DNA of 38,184 bases from Macromonas bipunctata (lineage in GTDB: Bacteria; Pseudomonadota; Gammaproteobacteria; Burkholderiales; Burkholderiaceae_C): NCBI RefSeq assembly GCF_002837135.1, contig NZ_NWBQ01000072.1:1-38184 (forward strand), read 5' to 3'. The notes under the pieces are model-generated. The model did no database searches, was not told the origin of the DNA, and worked only from the letters and a program-made list of their open reading frames with translations. Positions 8,541 to 17,627 of this stretch are shown in pieces. Position numbers and translations under genes: made by a program. The first letter of the stretch is position 1. Every line of letters begins with the position of its first letter.

Positions 8541-11500
8541 ATGTCTGCCGCCTACACCCTACCTCTGCCCAAACCCCAGCGCACCCAGCTGGAAAACACC
8601 GTCAAAGCTGCACGCGAAGTGGCTGAAAAAGGCGCACGTGCTGCCTTGAACCAGCTGGCGGTGGCCGAAGCCAGGGCACCGGACTACCTCAGCGAACCAT
8701 TCAAAGCCTTGCGTCGCCGTTTGCGTGCGCACGGACGTGCGTTGGGTGATGTGAAAGCTTCCGACGACACCCAAGCCGTACAGCAACTGGTGTGGGAAGT
8801 GTCCTACGAGCACTGGCACCGCATGCTGTTTGCGCGTTTCTTGGCCGAAAACGGCTTGCTGCTGTGGGAGCCTGGTGCTGCGGTATCGCTGGACGACTGC
8901 GAAGCCTTGGTGCAAGAAACCGACCCCGACATGAACTTGGGTGCCAAAAGCCAATGGGAACTGGCGGGCAAGCTGGCCGCGCGCATGTTGCCGCAAGTGT
9001 TCAAGCCCCAAAGCCCCGTGTTCGAGCTGACGTTGGCCCCAGAGCACCAGCGTGAGTTGGAGCGCCTGTTGGCCAGTTTGCCTACCGAAGTGTTCCAAGC
9101 CAGCGACAGCCTGGGCTGGGTCTATCAGTTCTGGCAAGCCAAGCGCAAGGACGAGGTCAACGCCTCGGAGGTCAAGATTGGTGCCGACGAACTGCCTGCG
9201 GTCACACAGCTCTTTACCGAGCCTTACATGGTGGACTTCTTGCTCCACAACTCGCTGGGGGCCTGGTGGGCCACACGTTGTCCTGGCCAACCTTGTCCAG
9301 TGCCACTGCCGTACCTGCGTACCCTGGAAGACGGCACCCCGGCGGCAGGTCGGTTTGAAGGTTGGCCCAACCACCTGCAAGACTTCAAGTTGCTAGACCC
9401 CTGTTGCGGCTCGGGCCATTTTCTGGTGGCGGCCTTCTTGCTGCTGGTGCCCATGCGCATGGCCGCCGAGGGCCTGACCGCGCTGGACGCCGTAGATGCC
9501 GTGCTTGCAGACAACCTGCACGGCCTGGAGCTGGACCCCCGCTGCGTGGAAATTGCCGTGTTCGCCCTGGCCCTGGCCGCCTGGCGCTACCCCGATGAAG
9601 ACGGCCACCCCCTGGGCGTGCGCGCCGACATGCCCGCGCCGCAAATTGCCTGCTGCGGCCTCAAACTCAACGCCAGCGCCGCAGACTGGAGCGCGCTGGT
9701 GCCCGAATCGCTATCAAATAAAGAGCTGGTAGCGCAAGACCTGCGGGCGTTACAGGCCGATTTTGCCCAAGCCCCGCTGCTGGGCAGCCTGCTGGACCCC
9801 GCGCGCAGCCTGAAGGACGACCTGGCCACCTCCAACGTGCAGGCGCTGCGCGAGCTGCTGACCCAGGCGCTGGCCCAGGAAAGCAGCGCCGCCGATGCGC
9901 CCCACGGCGAACTGCTGGAACTGGCCCTGAGCGCCCGGGGCCTGCTCGACGCCGCCCGGCTGCTGCAGGGGCGCTACCACCTGGTGATTACCAACGTGCC
10001 GTATCTGGCGCGCGGCAAGCAAAACGACACGCTGAAAGCCTATTGCGCACAGCATTACCCCGACGCCAAAAACGACCTGGCCAACGTGTTTCTGGAGCGC
10101 TGCCTAGAGCTGGCGCACCCTGCTAAGGCCGGACAAGGCGCGGGCGTGGTGCAAATCGTCATGCCGCAGAACTGGCTGTTTTTGACCAGCTACAAAAAGC
10201 AGCGCGAATCGCTGCTGCAGCGCGTGCAGTGGAACCTGCTGGCCCGCTTGGGCGAGGGCGGTTTTGACAGCCCCCAGGCGGCGGGCGCGTTCATCATCCT
10301 GCTCACCCAGACCCGCACCCCGGCGCCGGAAGGCTTTGCGCTGCACGGCGTGGACGCCAGCGCGCCCAAGTCGGCGCCAGAAAAGGCGCGGCTGCTGCGC
10401 GAGGGCGCGGTGGTGGCGGTGAGCCAGACAGGGCAGTTGGGGAATCCGGATGCAGTTGTTTCTCTGGCGCCTATTGACCCCGGAAAGTTGCTTTCATCTC
10501 ATGTACAAAGCCTGCATGGCATTTCAACTACCGACTACGTGAGGTTTGGAAAATGTTTTTGGGAGATTGTTGAGCGCGGCAATAGCTGGATTTTTCAGCA
10601 GAGCACTGTCAAGCAGAAGGGCCACTTTGACGGTCGCCACTATGTCCTGCTGTGGGAGGAGGGAGTCGGAGCTCTGCGGCAGCTTCGTGATAAGGCTCCA
10701 GTGGTTATAACTGGGTTAGAGGCATGGGGGAGCAAAGGTGTCGCAATTACGCAAATGCGTGATTTACCGTCTGTTATCTACACCGGTGAGGCATTTGATG
10801 ACAACACGGCCGTTCTTCTGCCGAAAAAGCAAGAAGAACTTCTTGCAATTTTGGCTTACGTTCAATCCGATGAATACACGGTCAATATTCGTAACATCGA
10901 CCAATCCCTGAAGGTTACCTATCCGACGCTAGCAAAAGCCACGTTCGACCTCGCCCACTGGCAACAAGTCGCCGCCGAGCGCTACCCCCACGGCCTGCCC
11001 AAGCCCTACTCCGACGACCCCACGCAGTGGCTGTTCCACGGCCACCCCCAGCCCGCCACCGACCCATTGCAAGTCGCAGTAGCCCGTCTGGTGGGCTACC
11101 GTTGGCCTGCCGAGACCGATGCAGAGATGGAACTGTCGGACGAAGCGCGTGCTTGGACAGCGCGCTGCAAACCATTGTCTGCGCACACCGACGACGACGG
11201 CATCGTCTGCCTGCCGTCAGTCCGTGGCGAACCGTCTGCCCACGAACGCCTGCTCAAGCTGCTGATTGCCGCTTGGGAGACCGTGGAGCCTGGCAGCTGG
11301 CGGCCTGCGGTGCTCGACAAGCTGCTGGCCGATGCCGACTGTATAGGCAAAGGCCTGGATGTGTGGCTGCGTGACAAGTTCTTTGAGCAGCATGCCAAAC
11401 GCTTCCACCACCGCCCCTTCATCTGGCACGTGTGGGATGGACTCAAGGACGGCTTTGCCGCCTTGGTCAACTACCACCAACTGGACCACAAGAACTTGGA

Positions 11501-11927
11501 ACGCCTCATCCACACCTACCTGGGCGACTGGATACGTCAGCAGGAAGCCGGTGTGCGTGGTGGCGTTGATGGTGCCCAAACCCGTTTGTCTGCGGCCCAA
11601 GACCTCAAGCGCCGGCTCGAACTCATTCTGGAAGGCGACTTTGACGGCAAGACGGGCTACGACATCTTTGTCCGTTGGAAGCCGCTGGCCCAACAGCCCA
11701 TAGGCTGGAACCCGGACCTGAATGACGGCGTGCGCCTCAACATCCGCCCCTTCATGACCGCCGAAGTGCTGCGCCACAACAAAAAGCCCAAGCTCAACAT
11801 CACCTGGGACAAAGACCGTGGCAAAGACGTAGAAAGCGCCCCGTGGTTCCACAAATTCAACGGCGACCGCATCAACGACCACCATTTGACGCGGGCTGAG
11901 AAACTGGCAGCAAGGGGTAACTTCTGA
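8541..11927 (+). CDS. pglX: BREX-1 adenine-specific DNA methyltransferase PglX
   Basis: PglX methylates an adenine in a non-palindromic host sequence so that BREX can tell self from phage DNA. The protein has 1128 residues. Motif I is DPCCGSGHF (286-294). The catalytic motif is NVPY (485-488), where most family enzymes have NPPY. A variable, target-recognition-like region follows (about 640-800). The gene is a compositional mosaic: the stretch 9480-10440 is clearly GC-richer, and 10440-10920 AT-richer, than the rest, as expected from exchange of specificity segments. A GCTATC/GGTAGC repeat is built into the frame at 9710-9733. The stop overlaps the next start by one base. Confidence 0.94.
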   Translation: MSAAYTLPLPKPQRTQLENTVKAAREVAEKGARAALNQLAVAEARAPDYLSEPFKALRRRLRAHGRALGDVKASDDTQAVQQLVWEVSYEHWHRMLFARFLAENGLLLWEPGAAVSLDDCEALVQETDPDMNLGAKSQWELAGKLAARMLPQVFKPQSPVFELTLAPEHQRELERLLASLPTEVFQASDSLGWVYQFWQAKRKDEVNASEVKIGADELPAVTQLFTEPYMVDFLLHNSLGAWWATRCPGQPCPVPLPYLRTLEDGTPAAGRFEGWPNHLQDFKLLDPCCGSGHFLVAAFLLLVPMRMAAEGLTALDAVDAVLADNLHGLELDPRCVEIAVFALALAAWRYPDEDGHPLGVRADMPAPQIACCGLKLNASAADWSALVPESLSNKELVAQDLRALQADFAQAPLLGSLLDPARSLKDDLATSNVQALRELLTQALAQESSAADAPHGELLELALSARGLLDAARLLQGRYHLVITNVPYLARGKQNDTLKAYCAQHYPDAKNDLANVFLERCLELAHPAKAGQGAGVVQIVMPQNWLFLTSYKKQRESLLQRVQWNLLARLGEGGFDSPQAAGAFIILLTQTRTPAPEGFALHGVDASAPKSAPEKARLLREGAVVAVSQTGQLGNPDAVVSLAPIDPGKLLSSHVQSLHGISTTDYVRFGKCFWEIVERGNSWIFQQSTVKQKGHFDGRHYVLLWEEGVGALRQLRDKAPVVITGLEAWGSKGVAITQMRDLPSVIYTGEAFDDNTAVLLPKKQEELLAILAYVQSDEYTVNIRNIDQSLKVTYPTLAKATFDLAHWQQVAAERYPHGLPKPYSDDPTQWLFHGHPQPATDPLQVAVARLVGYRWPAETDAEMELSDEARAWTARCKPLSAHTDDDGIVCLPSVRGEPSAHERLLKLLIAAWETVEPGSWRPAVLDKLLADADCIGKGLDVWLRDKFFEQHAKRFHHRPFIWHVWDGLKDGFAALVNYHQLDHKNLERLIHTYLGDWIRQQEAGVRGGVDGAQTRLSAAQDLKRRLELILEGDFDGKTGYDIFVRWKPLAQQPIGWNPDLNDGVRLNIRPFMTAEVLRHNKKPKLNITWDKDRGKDVESAPWFHKFNGDRINDHHLTRAEKLAARGNF
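9710..9733 (+). repeat. Short inverted-repeat element inside pglX
   Basis: GCTATC (9710-9715) and GGTAGC (9728-9733) can pair, with one G-T pair, around an AT-rich 12-base spacer. The 24 bp keep the reading frame and encode part of SLSNKELVAQDL. From memory, similar GCTATC/GTAGC mini-repeats are dispersed in Comamonadaceae genomes. That link is not tested here. Confidence 0.4.
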
Positions 11928-13654
11928 TGTATCTTACCAAAATTCAGCTAGAAAACTTCCGGGGTATTAAGACGTTAGAACTCCCTCTAGGAGTTACGAC
12001 TGTTCTTGTCGGCGAAAACAACAGCGGAAAGACGACTGTTCTTCACGCGCTTCGTGCTTGCCTTCAGTACCTGCGAACCGGTGGCAGAGCGGCTGTATTT
12101 GATGAGTTTGATTTTCACTTCGAGAATTCTGCTGTTGACCCTGCAAGCGCTCCATCGATTGAAATAACGCTTACATTTGAAGAATCAGAAGAAAATCAAT
12201 GGTCTGAGGAGATTGAACGTCAGCTAGGTGGCGATGGTGGAATTCTGATGCCGATTGCACCAAAAGACTTCTACCGTGTTCAGCTCAAAGTGACATCAAA
12301 GTTTTCATCGAACACTTCAGAGATTATTACATCGTACGATTTCTTGGATGCAGCAGGAAAACCTCTGGCTGGCAAAAGTCCGAGCCGTCTTTCGACCTTG
12401 CAACAACTTCGTCCTCTTTTTTATTTGTCAGCACTTCGTGATGCAGGTAAAGAATTTTCGAAGACTTCTCAATTTTGGTCTCCATTTGTCAAAAATTCAC
12501 AAATAGATAATACAAAAAAGACAGAAATTGAAAAACAGCTTCAATCCATTAATGAAGAAATCATTAAAGCTCATGGCACTTTCAATAGTGTTCGCGAGCA
12601 TCTATCCAAGGTTCAAGAGCTAGTTTCCTTGGGTAGTGAGAATGTCATTAGTATCGATGCCATACCGGCCCGAATCTTTGACATGCTGAATAAAACCCAA
12701 GTCAGTATAGCCTCGGCTACGGGGGCTCGCCTACCCATCGCTCGTCATGGCGAGGGCACCCAAAGTCTTACTGTTCTTATGCTTTTCGATGCATTCTTAC
12801 GGTCTGAGCTTGCTCGGAAGCAAGGTGTCAAAGAATCGAAACCAATCGTTGCGCTTGAAGAGCCTGAAGCACATTTACATCCGACGGCTATCCGGTCGCT
12901 TTGGAAAACCATCAAGGGGATTGATGGGCAAAAAATTATTGCCACTCATTCAGGCGACCTGCTATCTGAGGTAGATATTAGTGACATTCGTCGCCTTTAT
13001 CGAAAGGATGGCAAGGTTCATTACGGGATGATTCCTAATTCTCTGCTGCGTAACAGAGAGCGGAACAAGTTTAATTTTCTGGTGCGTCGTACCAGAGGAG
13101 AGTTGTTTTTCGCACGTTGCTGGTTACTCGGTGAGGGAGAAACGGAAGCAATTTTATTTCCAGGTGTGGCAGAGGTGCTGAATATTGACCTCGAACAGGC
13201 TGGAGTTCGTTGTGTAGAATATCGACAAGGAGATATATCTTATTTTTTGGAGGTTGCTAATGCGTTAGGGATTCCTTGGTTTTGCTTGATTGATTGCGAT
13301 GGACAAGGTAAAGATGATTTTAAAAAAGCCAAAGAAAGGCTTCCTGCCAGGGCTATGAAAGATGACCACTTATTCATGCTGCCTGATAATCAGGCTATCG
13401 AAGAGTATCTAGCAAATAATGGATTTATCGATATCTATGAGAACGAGGCAAGCCCACAAAAGATAAAAAACATGACCGCCAAAAAAGGGGAGATTAACTA
13501 TGTTAACCAGCTAGTAAAGTGCATTGGCGATGCTGGTAAGCCAGCTGCCACACATGCAATTATTGAGGAGATGCGCAAGAGAGGCCCAGATGCTATTCCT
13601 AACGACTTGAAGAACGTCATCCTTAGAGCAGCTGCTCTTGGTGGGAGAGGTTAA
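11927..13654 (+). CDS. gajA: OLD-family ATPase/TOPRIM nuclease, GajA-like
   Basis: This 575-residue protein has the GajA build and length. An N-terminal ABC-type ATPase has Walker A GENNSGKTT (29-37), signature region HGEGTQSL, Walker B IVALEEPEAHLHP and switch histidine IIATHSGDL. A C-terminal TOPRIM domain has the conserved glutamate in GEGETEAILF (from 402) and D456-C-D458-GQG for metal binding. In Gabija, GajA is a sequence-specific DNA-nicking enzyme held back by nucleotides until phage replication depletes them. The start overlaps the pglX stop by one base (TGATG) and follows AAGGGG. The gene is markedly AT-richer than pglX, suggesting separate acquisition. A helicase gene follows directly, as in Gabija. 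Confidence 0.88.
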   Translation: MYLTKIQLENFRGIKTLELPLGVTTVLVGENNSGKTTVLHALRACLQYLRTGGRAAVFDEFDFHFENSAVDPASAPSIEITLTFEESEENQWSEEIERQLGGDGGILMPIAPKDFYRVQLKVTSKFSSNTSEIITSYDFLDAAGKPLAGKSPSRLSTLQQLRPLFYLSALRDAGKEFSKTSQFWSPFVKNSQIDNTKKTEIEKQLQSINEEIIKAHGTFNSVREHLSKVQELVSLGSENVISIDAIPARIFDMLNKTQVSIASATGARLPIARHGEGTQSLTVLMLFDAFLRSELARKQGVKESKPIVALEEPEAHLHPTAIRSLWKTIKGIDGQKIIATHSGDLLSEVDISDIRRLYRKDGKVHYGMIPNSLLRNRERNKFNFLVRRTRGELFFARCWLLGEGETEAILFPGVAEVLNIDLEQAGVRCVEYRQGDISYFLEVANALGIPWFCLIDCDGQGKDDFKKAKERLPARAMKDDHLFMLPDNQAIEEYLANNGFIDIYENEASPQKIKNMTAKKGEINYVNQLVKCIGDAGKPAATHAIIEEMRKRGPDAIPNDLKNVILRAAALGGRG

Positions 13655-15561
13655 TGGAATACTTAGAGAAACTAAATACCAATCAGACTGAAGCTGCCTT
13701 ATGGGATGAGGGCCCCATGCTTGTGCTGGCTGGACCTGGGTCAGGAAAGACGAAAACTCTTACCTCTAGAGTTGCCCGATTGATAGCGCAAAGTGAAGGA
13801 GAATCGTTTCGGATTCTTTGCCTGACATTCACAAGAAAGGCTGCTGCGGAAATGCGCGAGCGGCTATTGAAATTAGTACCAAACGCAAAAGAGCGGGTAC
13901 TTCTGACAACATTTCACTCTTTCGCTACTGACATTCTTCGGCAGCACGGAAGCTACTTTGGGTTCAGTCCAGATTTCGAAATTCTTGAAGAATCTGAGCG
14001 GATTGGTCTAGTTAAGTCGATACTCGATAAAAAAGAAGACGAGTTCACTAGATTTGTATCCGCCGAGCGAACACTGACTGCAGTTGACTTCCTTTTTCGG
14101 AACGTCACGCCTGATGAGAAGGTTCCCACGCTACTAAAAGACCAGGAGGTAGGCCAGCAGCTTAAAGTGCTGTTCTCTTGCTATAAGGAGCTTTTAAAGC
14201 AGCAGAATTGTTTGGACTACGGAGCAATTCTGTACTTTTGCGAGGCATTGCTCAGAGAGCGGCCACGCATCAGCAAGCAGCTTCGGACGGTTTATCGCTT
14301 TGTTTGTATTGATGAGTTTCAGGACACGAACGTTGCCCAATACCGCATCCTTCGTGCGCTGGCACCTGAAAAGAATGCGAATGTTTTTATCGTTGGTGAT
14401 GATGACCAAGTTATCTACCAGTGGAACGGTGCCAGCCCAACAAGAGTGAAAGAACTTGAGCAGCACTACGACCTGACGACTATTCAACTGCCGGAGAACT
14501 ACAGATGCCCGCCAGAGGTAGTAGCGTTGGCTAACGCGCTTATCGTTCACAACGATGAACGGTCGGTGGATAGAAAGCCCTTGCTTTCCATGAAAGTCAG
14601 TTCAGGTGCAGACTCCATTGAACTATTGTCCTTCGAGAATGACCAGAAGGAAGCCCAAGGCATCGCCGAGCATGTTAAAGCACGAATCGCAGGAGGTGCT
14701 CGCGCGTCAGATATTGTGATATTAGCCCGTGCAACAAAACTGCTGGAGCGCGTGCAGAAGGAATTGGAAGCCGTATCGATTCCTAGTCATATACAACGGC
14801 GAAAATCAAAGTTTGAGAGTGCCCCTCTGCGCTTCATAACATCTGCTTTGAAGCTGGCATTAGTTCGGTCAGACGATGACTTGGCTTCAAATGTTATGAA
14901 AGCACTGTCTGACTGCGTGGAACAAGACTCAAACGAGGAAGACCTCGCAAGTTTTTCCGTGCAGCTCAACGGCGACCAATTGGAAGCACTGGGAGCGCTT
15001 GTTGCCAACAGCACCGGAGTTCCACAACCGCTGCGGCAGGCGGTTACAGTTTTAGTCCGTGGCAATTACGCCAAATTTATCCAGGAATCGTTAACTTATT
15101 TCGATTCTGTCGAGAATGCGAGTCGTGACGGTGGAGATGAGCAATACGCGGAGTACTCATCTGAGCGAACCGTTTGGCGAAGTATTATTCGTGAGATTGG
15201 CGGAGAAGACGATGCGTATTCGCTCTCATTAGGACAGTTTCTCCAAGAAATCGCATTGGCTAATAAAACACCAGATGCACCCTCCAACTCAGTTCGATGC
15301 TTGACTATTCACAGTTCTAAAGGGCTTGAATTCCTGCATGTTTACCTTGTCGGCATGGCTGAAGACCAGCTGCCATCGTTCCAAGCCAAAAAGACTGGCG
15401 ATAACACTCGAGAGATGCAGGAAGAGCGACGAAATTGCTTTGTGGCTATTACACGAACGATGAAGTCATTAAGCCTTTCTTATGCTAATACATATAACGG
15501 TTGGCGTAAGCCACCGTCTCGTTTTTTGTTTGAGATGAAACTGATGGGGAAAAGTAAATGA
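13654..15561 (+). CDS. gajB: UvrD/Rep-type SF1A helicase, GajB-like
   Basis: This 635-residue helicase has all SF1A motifs: Walker A AGPGSGKT (26-33), motif II DEFQDTN, motif III GDDDQVIYQWNGA, motif IV ENYRCP, motif V TIHSSKGLEF and motif VI FVAITRT. In Gabija, GajB binds GajA and senses DNA ends or consumes nucleotides. It is longer than the about 490-residue GajB of the reference system, closer to a full UvrD, so an ordinary repair helicase recruited to this role is possible. Start ATG overlaps the gajA stop by one base (TAATG) and is preceded by GGGAGAGG. The stop overlaps the next start by four bases. Confidence 0.87.
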   Translation: MEYLEKLNTNQTEAALWDEGPMLVLAGPGSGKTKTLTSRVARLIAQSEGESFRILCLTFTRKAAAEMRERLLKLVPNAKERVLLTTFHSFATDILRQHGSYFGFSPDFEILEESERIGLVKSILDKKEDEFTRFVSAERTLTAVDFLFRNVTPDEKVPTLLKDQEVGQQLKVLFSCYKELLKQQNCLDYGAILYFCEALLRERPRISKQLRTVYRFVCIDEFQDTNVAQYRILRALAPEKNANVFIVGDDDQVIYQWNGASPTRVKELEQHYDLTTIQLPENYRCPPEVVALANALIVHNDERSVDRKPLLSMKVSSGADSIELLSFENDQKEAQGIAEHVKARIAGGARASDIVILARATKLLERVQKELEAVSIPSHIQRRKSKFESAPLRFITSALKLALVRSDDDLASNVMKALSDCVEQDSNEEDLASFSVQLNGDQLEALGALVANSTGVPQPLRQAVTVLVRGNYAKFIQESLTYFDSVENASRDGGDEQYAEYSSERTVWRSIIREIGGEDDAYSLSLGQFLQEIALANKTPDAPSNSVRCLTIHSSKGLEFLHVYLVGMAEDQLPSFQAKKTGDNTREMQEERRNCFVAITRTMKSLSLSYANTYNGWRKPPSRFLFEMKLMGKSK

Positions 15562-16889
15562 GAATTAATCATCTGTCAGTGCAAAATTTTCGCTGTTTTG
15601 AAAAGTCAAATTTCGATTTTTCACCGCAATTTAACTTGTTTATCGGTATCAACGGCAGTGGTAAAACATCGCTGTTACGCGCGGTGGCTGCCAGCCTAGC
15701 CACGCCGGTCAATGCTTTGAGCAATGCCATTGTTTGGCCGCATGAACAAGAAGCCAATGCTCGTTTAGTTTTGTTGGAAATGCAGGGGCGTGTCCGTTAC
15801 GAGCGTTGCTACCCTGTACGTTTGGAGGTCAGTGGCGACATTGACGGCCAGTCACGCCGCTGGTGGTTAGAGACCGCCGGCCCCGGCAACAACCAAAACA
15901 AATTCGAACATACCGTTTATTCAGCACTTTCCGATATTGCTGCGCGCATTGCCCAAGGGGGCACAGGTGCTCTGCCCGTCGTGGCGTTTTACACCGCTGA
16001 GCGGCGCTGGCTACTGGAGGGTATCGGTGCCGATACTGCTGTGCGTCGGCAAGACGCTAGGCAGGACGGCTATACATCTTGGAATGATGCAGCCACTGAC
16101 ATGGAGGGTCTAGAAAGCTGGGTGATTTCCAAGTCGCTGGAGCGGCTGGAATTTGTTTCTAACCATGGGGTGGTATTGAGCGGGGGCCCACTGGATGAGC
16201 TGGATTTGGCCAACCAAGTCGTGGCCCAAGCGGTACCGGGGGCCAAGGGTCTTCGCTATGACATCAAACACCGTCGACTTGTGTTGGACTGGCAAAACGC
16301 TGCCATTGTCCCTACCCCGTTTGAAACGCTTAGCGATGGACAACGTGGCATAGTGGCTCTCATGGTGGATATTGCTCGGCGTATGTGCTTGTTGAATCCA
16401 CAACTGGGTGACACTGTGCTGGCTGAAACATCAGGTATTGTGCTGATTGATGAATTGGATATGCACCTGCATCCTGAGTGGCAGCGGCACATAGCGGTCG
16501 TTCTCAAGCAGGCTTTTCCCAAGGTGCAATTCATTGCTACCAGCCACTCACCGCAAATTATTGGCGAATTGGCTGCTCACGAGGTTTGGTTGATGAGTGG
16601 TCTTCGAGTCACAGGGCACCCTGAACGCACTTTAGGATTGAGTAGCAGCGAAGTGCTGGAAGAAGTTATGCATGGCCATGCTCGCAATGCTGGGATTCAG
16701 GAAAAAATTGGCCACATTGAGCGCGCTATTGAAGACGAAGCCTATACCGATGCACGTGCTGCATTGGCTTACTTGCGTGAAAAGTTCGGCGCTTTGCCCG
16801 AAGTGCTGCGTTTGGAAGAGTACATCGAGTGGTTTGACCCCACCGAAAAGGCAGAAACCTTGCCACACGGGGCAGGAGACCAGGGGTGA
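15558..16889 (+). CDS. ptuA: SMC/RecF-like AAA ATPase, Septu PtuA-like
   Basis: This 443-residue ATPase has Walker A GINGSGKT (30-37), an LSDGQ signature, Walker B GIVLIDELDMHLHP and switch histidine ATSHSPQII. A short insertion takes the place of a coiled coil. Paired with the TIGR02646/HNH gene that follows, it has the PtuA-PtuB arrangement of Septu. There the ATPase forms a complex that controls the HNH nuclease in response to infection. ATGA overlap with the helicase gene upstream and GTGA overlap with the nuclease gene downstream couple all four genes. A relation to retron-associated ATPases is also possible, but I see no reverse transcriptase. Confidence 0.87.
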   Translation: MRINHLSVQNFRCFEKSNFDFSPQFNLFIGINGSGKTSLLRAVAASLATPVNALSNAIVWPHEQEANARLVLLEMQGRVRYERCYPVRLEVSGDIDGQSRRWWLETAGPGNNQNKFEHTVYSALSDIAARIAQGGTGALPVVAFYTAERRWLLEGIGADTAVRRQDARQDGYTSWNDAATDMEGLESWVISKSLERLEFVSNHGVVLSGGPLDELDLANQVVAQAVPGAKGLRYDIKHRRLVLDWQNAAIVPTPFETLSDGQRGIVALMVDIARRMCLLNPQLGDTVLAETSGIVLIDELDMHLHPEWQRHIAVVLKQAFPKVQFIATSHSPQIIGELAAHEVWLMSGLRVTGHPERTLGLSSSEVLEEVMHGHARNAGIQEKIGHIERAIEDEAYTDARAALAYLREKFGALPEVLRLEEYIEWFDPTEKAETLPHGAGDQG

Positions 16890-17572
16890 AAACGGTCGTC
16901 AAAGGCGTGGAGCCCAAGGAGCTGCGCGACTGGAAACGCAGCAATGCCACATCTCCGCAAAACCGGCATTACGACAACCTCAGCGGTGCGGTCAAAAAAG
17001 CCATGCTCGAAAAACTGGCGGCAGAGCAAGGCTGGCTTTGCGCCTACACCATGAAGCAAATCACGGACAAAGATGGTGGTTTGCAGGCACACATCGAGCA
17101 CATCTTGCCCAGGTCTGCACACCCCGACCAGTCCTTGGAATGGCAAAACTTGATTGCCTGCGTGCCCCAACCCGGTGTTTCATGTGAGTACGGTGCCAAG
17201 TTAAAAGACGCTTACGACCCAGCAACCCAGCCATTCGTCAACCCGACGATGGGAGGTGTCTCTGCCCAATTTCGTTTCCGAGAAAACGGTGAAGTGGACG
17301 GCCTTACAGAGGCGGCCCGTGTAACGGTCAGTCAAGAGGTGCTGCATTTAAACCACCCCAACCTCACCAACGACCGCAAAGGCAAGATTCAGGGAGCCAT
17401 TGCCCACAGACCCACCGCAGCACAGGCCAGACAACGCGCCCAACTGCTACGCAAAACAGACCAAAACGGCATGTTGGAGCCCTACTGTGAAGCGGTGGCA
17501 CAGGTGCTTGAAGCCTACGCCACACGCCTGGAAAAACGCGCAAGCCGAACCTCGAAACTCAAAAATACATAG
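16886..17572 (+). CDS. ptuB: HNH nuclease of TIGR02646 type, Septu PtuB-like
   Basis: This 228-residue protein has an HNH core: C-A-Y in GWLCAYTM (about 50-57), then H69-I-E-H72-ILPRS, then LEWQNLIACVP with the central asparagine, and a later CEYGAKLKD and FVNPT. This is the TIGR02646/PtuB pattern. PtuB is the effector nuclease of Septu, cutting DNA when released by PtuA. GTG start at 16886 overlaps the ATPase stop and follows CAGGAG. Residues after about 190 are basic. The next gene starts 55 bases on, the longest gap between 8541 and 23724. Confidence 0.87.
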   Translation: MKTVVKGVEPKELRDWKRSNATSPQNRHYDNLSGAVKKAMLEKLAAEQGWLCAYTMKQITDKDGGLQAHIEHILPRSAHPDQSLEWQNLIACVPQPGVSCEYGAKLKDAYDPATQPFVNPTMGGVSAQFRFRENGEVDGLTEAARVTVSQEVLHLNHPNLTNDRKGKIQGAIAHRPTAAQARQRAQLLRKTDQNGMLEPYCEAVAQVLEAYATRLEKRASRTSKLKNT

Positions 17573-17627
17573 TTTTTACAGACTGATGTAATCTTACTGC
17601 CGTAAAACTACAAACCAAGGTGACAAA

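Noticed and set aside
8559-9380. Minus-strand open frame opposite the start of pglX
   Set aside because: It is an antisense shadow of a GC-rich coding region with no motif or ribosome site.
11927-17572. Considered a retron or CRISPR-linked module
   Set aside because: I see no reverse transcriptase, msr/msd-like structure, Cas gene or regular repeat-spacer array in the window.
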